DNA of 64,000 nt from Gammaproteobacteria bacterium (GTDB lineage Bacteria; Pseudomonadota; Gammaproteobacteria; Pseudomonadales; Porticoccaceae): contig JAGPUW010000029.1 of assembly GCA_018069465.1 (NCBI GenBank), positions 62,001 through 126,000 of the forward strand. Direction: 5' to 3'. Both the position numbers and the translations under genes were made by a program. The notes beneath the pieces are model-generated. The model worked only from the letters and a program-made list of their open reading frames with translations. It did not search any database and was not told where the DNA came from. Position 1 is the stretch's first letter. Each line of letters begins with the position of its first letter. Shown here in pieces: positions 8,491 through 16,796 of this stretch.

Positions 8491-9451
8491 GAAAACCTTT
8501 AACGGCGTTATTCTCGACCGCGATTCAATGCACCCCGATGACCTCGACCTGAGCCCGCTACTGGATATAGCCGCCATCAACTGGCGCAGTTACGCCAATA
8601 CCAGGCCCGATGAGACCGCGGCGCGTATCGCCGCTGCAGACATCGTACTGAGCAATAAAGTGGCTCTCGGTGAAGTGGAAATTAACGCCGCTGCCCAACT
8701 AAAATACATCGGCGTGCTGGCCACCGGCACCAACATTATCGACCACCCCAGCACCCAACAACGGGGTATTGTCGTCAACAATTGTGTGGCCTACGGCACC
8801 GCATCGGTGGTGCAACATAGCTGGGCACTGATCCTCGCCCTCAGCACCGGGCTGCAATCCTACAGCCGGGCAGCGCGACAGAGCTGGGCCAGCAGCGACT
8901 TTTTCTGTGTCCTCGATTACCCCATCACCGAGCTGGCGGGCAAGACTCTCGGCATTATCGGCTATGGTGAACTCGGTCGCGGCGTTGCCAATATTGGCCG
9001 CGCCTTCGGCATGAATATTATCAGCGCTGCAATACCGGGCTGGCGCTCGGCCACTGATAGCGAAACACCCCGCCTGCCTCTGGCGACATTTTTAGCCACG
9101 GCTGACGTCATCAGTATTCACTGCCCCTTGAGCGAGCAGACCCGTAATCTAATCGATGCCGATGAATTCGCGCTGATGAAATCCAGCGCCCTGCTGATCA
9201 ACTGCGCCAGAGGTGGCATCGTCAACGAACAGGCCCTGGCTAAGGCCTTAAAACAAGGAGCCATCGCCGCTGCCGGAGTGGATGTGCTGACACAGGAGCC
9301 GCCGATTGATGGTAATGTTTTGCTTGAGAGCGACATTCCCAACTTAATTGTCACGCCGCACTGCGCGTGGGGCTCGCGGGAGGCTCGCCAACGACTGGTC
9401 AATCAGGCCGGCGAAAAGCTCCGCACCTTTATTGATAGCGCTGATCAATAA
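8489..9451 (+). CDS. D-2-hydroxyacid dehydrogenase (glycerate dehydrogenase-like)
   Basis: A 320-residue NAD(P)-dependent cytosolic enzyme. The N-terminal substrate domain (about 1-100) contains GVLATGTNIID. The Rossmann domain has GIIGYGELGRG near residue 151. The catalytic triad of the family is visible: Arg in NCARGGIVNE, Glu in TQEPP and His in TPHCAW. The His-Cys-Ala-Trp end and the overall pattern resemble glycerate dehydrogenase/hydroxypyruvate reductase (HprA), which reduces hydroxypyruvate to D-glycerate with NADH. Other short-chain hydroxyacids are possible. It stands alone between the divergent MMPL gene and the HDOD gene. A tandem repeat supplies its ribosome site. Confidence 0.88.
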   Translation: MKTFNGVILDRDSMHPDDLDLSPLLDIAAINWRSYANTRPDETAARIAAADIVLSNKVALGEVEINAAAQLKYIGVLATGTNIIDHPSTQQRGIVVNNCVAYGTASVVQHSWALILALSTGLQSYSRAARQSWASSDFFCVLDYPITELAGKTLGIIGYGELGRGVANIGRAFGMNIISAAIPGWRSATDSETPRLPLATFLATADVISIHCPLSEQTRNLIDADEFALMKSSALLINCARGGIVNEQALAKALKQGAIAAAGVDVLTQEPPIDGNVLLESDIPNLIVTPHCAWGSREARQRLVNQAGEKLRTFIDSADQ

Positions 9452-9602
9452 ATTCGAGACGATATAACCGTCGAAGAATTTGCGACAAGCCACTAAGAAA
9501 TTACCTTCGACCCTGTATTCACCACAGCTATTTTGTAACCATACCCGCAGCTAACAAACCGAGTCAGATGGCCTCCAGCCAAATTTTTAGGGAAAGCACA
9601 GA

Positions 9603-10505
9603 ATGACAGATGCCAATGCAATTGGTTTTGAATTTATCCAAACACTGAGCGATGAACTCTCCAAAGGCCAGGTCAAGCTACCCGCCTTCCCCGATGTCGC
9701 CATACGCATCAAAAGTGCTCTTGAAGACCCCAATATGTCGACCCAGCAAATTGCCAAGCTGGTCGTTTCCGATCCCGTATTTTCGGCGCGTCTATTAAAG
9801 GTGGCCAACTCCGCCGCGTTAAATGTCAGCGGTAATCAAATCAAAGATATCCCCACCGCCATTACCCGTATGGGCTTCAAAATGGCCCACAGTATTGCCG
9901 TCTCCATCGCCATGGATCAGGTCATGAACGCGCCATCCAACCCCGCCCTGGCCTCACAGTTTCAGCAGCTTTGGCAACACAGTGTCACCGTCGCCGCACT
10001 CTGCTTTGTCATCACCAAAAAACAATCTCGCCACCCGAGCCTGAGACAGAACAGAATCAACCCCGATGAAGCGATGCTGGCGGGCTTAATGCACGATATC
10101 GGCAAGACCTACATACTCACCCGCGCCGAAAGCTATCCAGCACTGATTGACAACCCCCAGGCCCTCGAACAAGTGATGCTCGACTGGCATACCGGCATTG
10201 GCAGCGCCATTATTGAAAACTGGGAGTTTGATGAGGCGATGATAAATGTCGCCGACGAACACGAATTATACGACCGCGAACCCTTTATAGCCGGCCATGT
10301 AACGGATCTGACCGATGTGGTGCTAGTCGCCAACCTGATGGCCCACCTTATTGAAGAGGGGGATGAAGGCAACGAGGAAGAACACCTTGCCGAGTGGCTG
10401 CAAATCCCCGCCTTTGAGCGCCTCGGTCTGGATGCTGGCGCTATTAGCGAGATCAAAGATAGCTCGCGAGAAGAAATCGATTCGATTATTTCAGCCCTCG
10501 GCTAG
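9603..10505 (+). CDS. HDOD domain signalling protein
   Basis: A 300-residue soluble protein consisting almost entirely of an HDOD domain (about 20-225). The motifs LPAFPDVAIRI, VSDPVFSARLLKVANS and ITRMGFKMA are characteristic. The HD-type pattern LMHDIGKTYIL is kept near residue 163, although most HDOD proteins are thought not to be catalytic. HDOD proteins act in signal transduction and often cooperate with c-di-GMP or two-component pathways (family knowledge). The acidic segment at about 245-260 (EEGDEGNEEE) may be a flexible tail. The gene has its own 5' gap and is followed by hairpin-forming sequence. Its target is unknown. Confidence 0.9.
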   Translation: MTDANAIGFEFIQTLSDELSKGQVKLPAFPDVAIRIKSALEDPNMSTQQIAKLVVSDPVFSARLLKVANSAALNVSGNQIKDIPTAITRMGFKMAHSIAVSIAMDQVMNAPSNPALASQFQQLWQHSVTVAALCFVITKKQSRHPSLRQNRINPDEAMLAGLMHDIGKTYILTRAESYPALIDNPQALEQVMLDWHTGIGSAIIENWEFDEAMINVADEHELYDREPFIAGHVTDLTDVVLVANLMAHLIEEGDEGNEEEHLAEWLQIPAFERLGLDAGAISEIKDSSREEIDSIISALG

Positions 10506-10567
10506 CGACCAGGGCCAAACCACCCCTCAACCAGGGTCGCTCTTTACGTTCTGAATGAAAGCGACCC
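10504..10567. terminator. Alternative hairpins after the HDOD gene
   Basis: AGCGACC at 10504-10510 can pair with GGTCGCT at 10535-10541, followed by CTTT. The same GGGTCGC (10534-10540) can instead pair with GCGACCC at 10561-10567. The two stems exclude each other. At least one is a plausible weak terminator of the HDOD transcript. Confidence 0.4.
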
Positions 10568-10622
10568 GGCACGACAAGCCCCACGGGCCCGGCACCTAGA
10601 ACAACAGCCACAAGACAGCATT

Positions 10623-10677
10623 CCCAGAACTACTGCCACAGAACTACTGCCACAGAACTACAGCCACAGAACAATAG
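10623..10677. repeat. 14-bp minisatellite (about four copies)
   Basis: Adjacent units follow the pattern CCACAGAACTACTG. A 13-base first copy (10623-10635) is followed by 10636-10649, 10650-10663 and 10664-10677, with growing divergence. Looser related sequence lies just upstream from about 10598. The array lies 8 bases beyond the stop codon of the MOSC gene and is not coding. Confidence 0.9.
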
Positions 10678-10685
10678 CCCCAAAG

Positions 10686-11165
10686 CTACACGCCCAACAG
10701 GGCATCGCCAACACGAATAAGCCCACCTTCAATAATATCGGCCCTCAAGCCACCCCTGCCGACAAGCGCCGCCATCACCCCGGGGTGGGTTAATGTATCG
10801 AGGTGATGACAGGGCTCACAAAGACGCACACCGTATAAAACCACCTCTCCCAGCTGAAAAAACTGTCCCACCAGCGCATTCAAATCAAGCCCTCGGGTGA
10901 CAATATTGCGCCGCGCCTGCGCCCCATTGATGGCGCAATTTGCCGGCAGAGTCGCCAGCACTTCAGCCTCGATCAGCGTCACATCCCGCCCTCGGCCCGG
11001 CCAGTGGGAATAGCTACCGCGCCGGTAAAAATAGCGGTCGCCCTTGAGACCTCGGCCAGCCACCGCCGCCACCTCGGCCATACTCACCAGGGCTTCGCGG
11101 GCGTTAGCGGTGATAAAAAGGCCTTCAACTCTACCCTCATTGGCCACAGACAAGACCTCGCTCAT
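10686..11165 (-). CDS. MOSC domain protein
   Basis: A 159-residue stand-alone MOSC domain, the molybdenum-cofactor sulfurase C-terminal fold. Conserved patterns include GLKGDRYF near residue 40, ARRNIVTRGLDLN, and LCEPCHHLD with its conserved cysteine. The ATG at 11165 is chosen because AAGGGG lies about 8 bases upstream. A longer reading frame to 11270 would run into the divergent gene that starts at 11248. MOSC proteins bind molybdenum cofactor or handle sulfur or metal ligands, for example YiiM-type oxidoreductases. The N-terminal beta-barrel domain seen in larger members is absent. The substrate is unknown. Confidence 0.88.
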   Translation of the reverse strand: MSEVLSVANEGRVEGLFITANAREALVSMAEVAAVAGRGLKGDRYFYRRGSYSHWPGRGRDVTLIEAEVLATLPANCAINGAQARRNIVTRGLDLNALVGQFFQLGEVVLYGVRLCEPCHHLDTLTHPGVMAALVGRGGLRADIIEGGLIRVGDALLGV

Positions 11166-11247
11166 AAAAACCCCTTGGGTTATAGTTAATCGACTGACAT
11201 AAGCCTCTATTGCTAAGAACACAATAACAATCGCCAAGGATGACACC

Positions 11248-14200
11248 ATGTCTGTTCGCCTGCTCATCACCCTGCTACTACTCTGCGCTGGGGGCCTCAG
11301 CCACGCCGCCGAACAATCAGCGCCGCCCGCGCTAGCCCTGTGGGAATCTTGGGTATTGCGCGATCAAATACGCCAGCCCTGTCCGAGAATAGCCCAACAA
11401 CCGGAACAGCGACGCTGCATTTGGCCCGGCCAGCTGACGATTAATATACACCCCCAGGGCGGGGATTTTTCACAGCAATGGCAAGTCATGGCCCCTAGCT
11501 GGTTAATACTGCCCGGTGATAATCAACACTGGCCCCAGGCCGTGACATTGAATAATAAAGCCGCAACGCTGCTCGATTTTAAAGGCCAACCGGCAATACA
11601 TGTCGCCGCTGGTCACTACACCGTTGAAGGGCAGTGGCGCTGGCAGAAAACGCCCCAATACCTCAAGGTGGCAACAGACACTGCACTGATAAAACTGAGC
11701 AACAAAGGTCGCGAGACAAAGGCCAATATCGACGGTCAAGGGCGCTTGTGGCTACGCAGCCAAAGTGCGGCGACACAACAAAAGAACCTCGAAAACACCG
11801 TCAAACTGGTCGTCTTTCGCGCCCTCAACGACGTCATTCCCATGCAGCTGGAGACTGAGCTGCGCCTCAGCATCGCCGGCAAGCCCCGTGAGATCACCCT
11901 TGGCCAACTCCTGCCTGCCAATGCTGAGGCTCTGAGTTTTGACTCACCCCTGCCCGCTCGTATCGAGCCCGATGGCCGCCTAAAAATACAGGCCCGCGCC
12001 GGGCAATGGGTGATCAGGCTGCGCGCCCGCTATCTCGACCAAACGCGCCAGTTCACCATGAAAAAAATGGATAAAGCCTGGCCGACACAGGAAATCTGGA
12101 GCTTTCGCGCCGCACCCCAACTGCGCGGCGTTAAACTCTCGGGGCTGCCTGCCATCGACCCCTCGCAGATCGACATCCCGCCGCGCTTCGCCAATTTACC
12201 CACCTTTTTGATGACCCCCGGTGCCAGCCTCGAACTTATCGAGCAGTATCGGGGCGACGCCACCCCCGCTGCCAATCGGCTCAATTTGCAACGCACCCTG
12301 TGGCTCGATTTCGATGGCTCTGGCGCCATCAGCAAAGACATTATTCGCGGCACCATGAGCCATGGCTGGCGTTTGCATGCCTCTCCCGAGTTACAACTGG
12401 GGCGCATTGTCGCCAACGGCAGCCCCCAGCTGGTGACACAAATGGCCGGCGAAACCGGTGCCGGTATCGAGATCCGCCAGTCGCAGGTCGATATTGAGGC
12501 CATAAACCGCATTGACTCCCTGGCCAACATTTCCGCCAATGGCTGGCTCCACGATTTCGACAAGGTCGAACTCACACTGCAGTTGCCCCCCGGCTGGCAA
12601 CTGTGGCACGCCGCTGGCCCCGACAGTGTTCAGCAGTCGTGGCTCGCCCTCTGGGATTTATGGGATCTGTTTATTTGTCTGCTCATTATCGTCGCCCTGC
12701 TGCGCACATTAAGCTGGCGCTGGGCATTAGTCGGCGTCGCCACATTGGCCCTCACCTACCATGAGTCGGGCTCACCGCTGGTGAGCTGGGTCATTCTTGT
12801 TGCCGCCCTGGCGCTGTTAAAAGTTTTGCCCAGCGGCAAATTCAAACAAGTGACCACCAGCGCCGCCTATCTGGTTCTCAGCGCCCTGCTGATTATTATT
12901 CTCGCCTTTGCGGTGCAGCAAATTCGCAGCGGTCTCTATCCACAGCTAGAGCAAAATCGCGCCATTAACGCCTCTCACTATAGCTACTCTCAAGCACCGG
13001 CCAGTCTCGCCAAAAAGGAGATGAATAAAGACAGGGGCAAGGCTCTCCAGCGAACGATGGACTCCGCCGTCGCGCCAATGCTTGAAGAAAGAGAGATACC
13101 CAAACGCTACCGACCCAGCGACAATGTGCAAACTGGGCCGGGCGAACCCGACTGGCGATGGCAGGAAGTGCACATTAGCTGGAGCGGCCCGGTGAACGTT
13201 GGCGAGCCCTTAACGCTCTATCTCTCGCCACCGCTATTGACTCGCCTGCTGAAATTTGTACAGGTCGGCCTCGTCGCTCTGCTATTTTACGGACTGGCTG
13301 GCCCACTGCTGCGCGAACACCGTCTGTTTGTCGGTCAGCAGAAAACAAGCCTGCCCCCAGGCATTACATCGTACTGGCTAGCAGCTCTGCTATTACTCAC
13401 CGGGTTGGGCTTGCCATCACCTCAGGTTCAAGCTGAAAGCCCTGTTCAAAGCCCTGCTCTAAGCCAGAGCTTTCCCCCCGAAAAATTACTACGGGAATTA
13501 AAAGCCGAGCTGCTTAAAGCCCCCCTCTGTGCACCCCGGTGCGCGGCCCTGCAAAAAGTCGATATCAGTGTCGACCAGCAGCACTTGCGCCTGCAATTTA
13601 CCGCTAGCGCTGCCACCCCGCTCGCCTTTCCCCTGCCGCTGGACAAAAGCTGGCAGGTGCAAAGTATCAGCGTCGATAACAAACCCGCCACCCTGGCTCG
13701 GCACAAGGGCAAGCTCTGGGTGCAACTGCAAGCCGGGGTGCACGATGTACGGCTGAGCGGTCTGGCCCACGGCGACAACATCAATATTCCCTTTGCCCTA
13801 CCGCCCCACTACACCAGCGCTAGCGCGCCGGGCTGGCGTATTCACGGTTTAAATAAAGGCCTGGTCAGCGGTGGCAGTGTGCAGCTCGAAAAAGAGTTGA
13901 AGCAGCTTGCTGCAGACACCCTGCTACCCGCACCCATCAAGCCCTTTGTGCAGGTCGAGCGCCAACTCGATGCCGATATCGACTGGCAGCTAATCACCAC
14001 CGTGCGTCGTATTGCCCCCCAGCAAGGCAGCATTAATTTGCGCATCCCCTTGCTGGAGGGTGAGTCGGTCGTCAGCCAGAACATGCTAATTGAAGACCGT
14101 CATGCCGTGGTCTCCCTGAAAGCTAGGCAGGCTCAGCTGCAGTGGCGCTCGGTGCTTAAACCCGATACAGAATTAAGCTTAATGGCCCCCCAGACCACAG

Positions 14201-15354
14201 ATTGGATCGAGCGTTGGTCCGTTGTGGCCTCCCCCCGCTGGCATATCACTGGCGCAGGTATTCCCGTGCTGAAAACCCCAGCCACTCACCAGCAGGTAAA
14301 CCAACGCTGGCAGCCCTGGCCCGGCGAGACACTCAAGCTGCATGCCGTAGAGCCCCAGCCTGTACCCGGCCCCAATACCACCATCGAGAGCATTGCCCTC
14401 GACTACACCCCCGGCAAGCGCAGTGCGGATTTGGAGCTGGAACTACAAATACGCACCAGCCTGGGTGGCGATTACCGCTTTAAACAACCTCCCGGCGGTG
14501 AATTACAGAGCATGATTATCGATGGTGTCGAGCAAACCCGGCCCAAAGAGCAAGAGTACGTGGTGATCCCCCTCCACCCCGGCCTGCAAACTATCGACCT
14601 TAAATGGCAGCTGCCCAGCGGCGTCGCCCTGCGCACGCTGACACCGAGCGTTGAGCTACCCACCCCCGCCAACAACATTAATTTAAAAATCCACCTGCCC
14701 CAGGGCCGCTGGCCGCTGTTACTGAGCGGCCCTGACATTGGCCCGGCCATGCTCTACTGGGGTGTACTCGCGGTAATTATTGCCATCGCCATTGCCCTCG
14801 GGGCTTGCGTGCAGCGCCTGCACTTATCGATACCGCTGAAAACCTGGCACTGGTTGTTATTGGCCATTGGCATGAGCACGGTCAATATGGTGGGCAGCCT
14901 GCCCGTAGTGCTCTGGTTTTTTGCCATGGAAGCCCGGCGCCGCTATAACCCGGCCTCGGTATCAGCGCTTTTCAACCTCATGCAAATTGCTTTAATTGGA
15001 CTCTCTGCGGTGGCCTTGATGAGTCTGTTTTTCACCATCCCCCAAAGCCTCTTGTCGACACCGAATATGCAGATAAGCGGTAATGGTTCGAGCGGCTATA
15101 TCTACCAGTGGTATCAGGATCACAGCAGCGATAGCCTACCCAGTGCCTGGGTCTTTAGTCTGCCGCTGTGGGTTTTCCGTCTGGCGATGCTACTCTGGTC
15201 GATGTGGCTGGTTTTCGCCCTGCTGAAGTGGATCAAGTGGGGCTGGCAATGCCTGTCGAGCGGCAAACTCTGGGATAATCCACCGCCGCGAAAAAAGGCC
15301 GCGAAAAAATCGGCACAACAAGATAACGCTAAAGAAGACACTAATAAATCATAA
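11248..15354 (+). CDS. Very large membrane protein with apparent internal duplication, function unknown
   Basis: A 1368-residue protein that I do not recognise. It starts with a signal peptide (about 1-20, ending SHAAE). A long beta-rich extracytoplasmic region with a Cys pair near residues 44-56 runs to about 465. A helix cluster follows (about 471-490, 492-510, 513-530 and 535-558), then another extracytoplasmic stretch and a helix at 669-688. A second signal-like hydrophobic segment (about 708-728, ending VQAES) opens a second beta-rich region. This again begins with a Cys pair (PLCAPRC) and includes a WQVQSISVDNKPATL-like stretch similar to the first half. Four terminal helices (about 1167-1190, 1201-1230, 1241-1264 and 1302-1328) and a Lys-rich tail finish it. 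The acyl-CoA dehydrogenase gene follows 10 bases later. An envelope role is inferred. Confidence 0.8.
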   Translation: MSVRLLITLLLLCAGGLSHAAEQSAPPALALWESWVLRDQIRQPCPRIAQQPEQRRCIWPGQLTINIHPQGGDFSQQWQVMAPSWLILPGDNQHWPQAVTLNNKAATLLDFKGQPAIHVAAGHYTVEGQWRWQKTPQYLKVATDTALIKLSNKGRETKANIDGQGRLWLRSQSAATQQKNLENTVKLVVFRALNDVIPMQLETELRLSIAGKPREITLGQLLPANAEALSFDSPLPARIEPDGRLKIQARAGQWVIRLRARYLDQTRQFTMKKMDKAWPTQEIWSFRAAPQLRGVKLSGLPAIDPSQIDIPPRFANLPTFLMTPGASLELIEQYRGDATPAANRLNLQRTLWLDFDGSGAISKDIIRGTMSHGWRLHASPELQLGRIVANGSPQLVTQMAGETGAGIEIRQSQVDIEAINRIDSLANISANGWLHDFDKVELTLQLPPGWQLWHAAGPDSVQQSWLALWDLWDLFICLLIIVALLRTLSWRWALVGVATLALTYHESGSPLVSWVILVAALALLKVLPSGKFKQVTTSAAYLVLSALLIIILAFAVQQIRSGLYPQLEQNRAINASHYSYSQAPASLAKKEMNKDRGKALQRTMDSAVAPMLEEREIPKRYRPSDNVQTGPGEPDWRWQEVHISWSGPVNVGEPLTLYLSPPLLTRLLKFVQVGLVALLFYGLAGPLLREHRLFVGQQKTSLPPGITSYWLAALLLLTGLGLPSPQVQAESPVQSPALSQSFPPEKLLRELKAELLKAPLCAPRCAALQKVDISVDQQHLRLQFTASAATPLAFPLPLDKSWQVQSISVDNKPATLARHKGKLWVQLQAGVHDVRLSGLAHGDNINIPFALPPHYTSASAPGWRIHGLNKGLVSGGSVQLEKELKQLAADTLLPAPIKPFVQVERQLDADIDWQLITTVRRIAPQQGSINLRIPLLEGESVVSQNMLIEDRHAVVSLKARQAQLQWRSVLKPDTELSLMAPQTTDWIERWSVVASPRWHITGAGIPVLKTPATHQQVNQRWQPWPGETLKLHAVEPQPVPGPNTTIESIALDYTPGKRSADLELELQIRTSLGGDYRFKQPPGGELQSMIIDGVEQTRPKEQEYVVIPLHPGLQTIDLKWQLPSGVALRTLTPSVELPTPANNINLKIHLPQGRWPLLLSGPDIGPAMLYWGVLAVIIAIAIALGACVQRLHLSIPLKTWHWLLLAIGMSTVNMVGSLPVVLWFFAMEARRRYNPASVSALFNLMQIALIGLSAVALMSLFFTIPQSLLSTPNMQISGNGSSGYIYQWYQDHSSDSLPSAWVFSLPLWVFRLAMLLWSMWLVFALLKWIKWGWQCLSSGKLWDNPPPRKKAAKKSAQQDNAKEDTNKS

Positions 15355-15364
15355 GGAAGACGCC

Positions 15365-16630
15365 ATGAATTTTGACATCCCCGAGGAAATAACCGCCTAC
15401 CTCGCCGAGCTCGATACCTTTATTGATGAGGTTATCAAGCCGATGGAAAACAGGGACGACAACATTCGCTTCTTCGACCATCGCCGCGAAGATGCCCGCA
15501 CCGACTGGGAGCGAGACGGCCTGCCCACAGAAGACTGGGAGGCCCTGCTCGAAGAGTCGCGAGTCGCCGCCGATAAAGCCGGGCACTACCGCTATTCACT
15601 GCCAAAAGAATACGGCGGCCAGGACGGCAGTAACCTGGGCATGGCCATTATTCGCGAACACTTCGCCAGCAAGGGGCTCGGCCTGCACAACGACCTGCAG
15701 AATGAGCACTCTATTGTCGGCAACAATGTCGGTATCTTGCTGATGATTGCCTACGGCACAGAGCAACAAAAAGCCGAGTGGCTGGAACCGATGCTCGCCG
15801 GCACCCGACGCTTTGCCTTTGGCATGACCGAGCCCGATCACGGCTCCGATGCCACCCACCTGGAAACTGTCGCTGAGCGCGACGGCGATGGCTGGATCAT
15901 CAATGGCGAAAAAACCTGGAACACCGGTATTCACACCTCGCCCTACGACCTAATTTTTGCCCGCACCAGTGGCAAAGCGGGCGATGGCGATGGCATTACC
16001 GCCTTTTTGGTGCCGATGCAGTCGGCGGGCTTAAAAATTGAGGAAATGCTCTGGACCTTTAATATGCCCACCGACCACGGCCGGGTATCGCTGACTAACG
16101 TGCGCGTTGACGACTCCGCCATCCTCGCCGGTGAGGGTCGCGGTCTACAGGTGGTGCAGCATTTCTTTAATGAAAACCGTATTCGTCAGGCGGCATCCAG
16201 CCTCGGCGCCGCTCAGTTTTGCATCGATCAATCCGTCGCCTACGCCAAGGAACGCAAACCCTTCGGCAAAGCGCTGGCCACCAATCAGGGCATTCAATTC
16301 CCCCTGGTCGAGCTGCAAACCCGCGCCGAGTTGCTGCGCGCACTGATTCGCCAAACGGCGTGGCAGATGGATACCTACGGCGCTTTTTCGGTGTCCGATA
16401 AAGTATCGATGTGTAATTACACGGCCAACCGCCTGTGCTGCGATGCAGCGGATCAAGCCATGCAAGTGCACGGCGGCCTGGGTTATTCGCGCCACAAACA
16501 TTTCGAACATATTTATCGCCATCACCGCCGCTACCGCATCACCGAGGGTGCCGACGAAATTCAAATGCGCCGTATCGCCGGTTATATGTTTGGTTTTATG
16601 AAACAACAAAAGCCCAAGGGTGTAGCATAG
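15365..16630 (+). CDS. Acyl-CoA dehydrogenase family protein
   Basis: A 421-residue FAD flavoprotein of the acyl-CoA dehydrogenase superfamily. Recognisable features are FGMTEPDHGSDATHL (about 156-172), WIINGEKTWNTG, MQVHGGLGYSRHK, and RITEGADEIQMRRIAG, where the first Glu aligns with the usual catalytic base. These enzymes introduce a 2,3-double bond into acyl-CoA thioesters and pass electrons to ETF. The N-terminal ~40 residues and the overall pattern suggest the longer-chain or atypical subgroup, but the chain-length preference cannot be told. AAGGAAG lies 5 bases before the ATG, and the gene follows the giant membrane protein gene by 10 bases, so the two are probably co-transcribed. Confidence 0.93.
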   Translation: MNFDIPEEITAYLAELDTFIDEVIKPMENRDDNIRFFDHRREDARTDWERDGLPTEDWEALLEESRVAADKAGHYRYSLPKEYGGQDGSNLGMAIIREHFASKGLGLHNDLQNEHSIVGNNVGILLMIAYGTEQQKAEWLEPMLAGTRRFAFGMTEPDHGSDATHLETVAERDGDGWIINGEKTWNTGIHTSPYDLIFARTSGKAGDGDGITAFLVPMQSAGLKIEEMLWTFNMPTDHGRVSLTNVRVDDSAILAGEGRGLQVVQHFFNENRIRQAASSLGAAQFCIDQSVAYAKERKPFGKALATNQGIQFPLVELQTRAELLRALIRQTAWQMDTYGAFSVSDKVSMCNYTANRLCCDAADQAMQVHGGLGYSRHKHFEHIYRHHRRYRITEGADEIQMRRIAGYMFGFMKQQKPKGVA

Positions 16631-16634
16631 CGCC

Positions 16635-16673
16635 AGCACTATTCTAAGCTCAAAGCACTATTTCTAAGCCCAA
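16635..16673. repeat. Imperfect ~19-bp tandem repeat after a stop codon
   Basis: Units AGCACTATTCTAAGCTCAA (16635-16653) and AGCACTATTTCTAAGCCCAA (16654-16673) differ by one inserted T and one substitution. They begin 5 bases after the stop of the acyl-CoA dehydrogenase gene. Confidence 0.85.
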
Positions 16674-16724
16674 GCTAGTAGGAAGGATCACGGAAGCCGC
16701 AATGAAAATAAGCAGGGAAAATAA

Positions 16725-16751
16725 CGGCCGCCGTCCAGTGGCGGCGGTTTT
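16725..16751 (+). terminator. GC-rich hairpin with T run
   Basis: CGGCCGCC and GGCGGCGG flank the loop GTCCAGT and are followed by TTTT. This is a plausible intrinsic terminator between the acyl-CoA dehydrogenase gene and the histidine kinase gene. Confidence 0.55.
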
Positions 16752-16796
16752 GAGCAGAACATTCGGGGCTGATGCCGCCATGGGGCCGCATCGATA

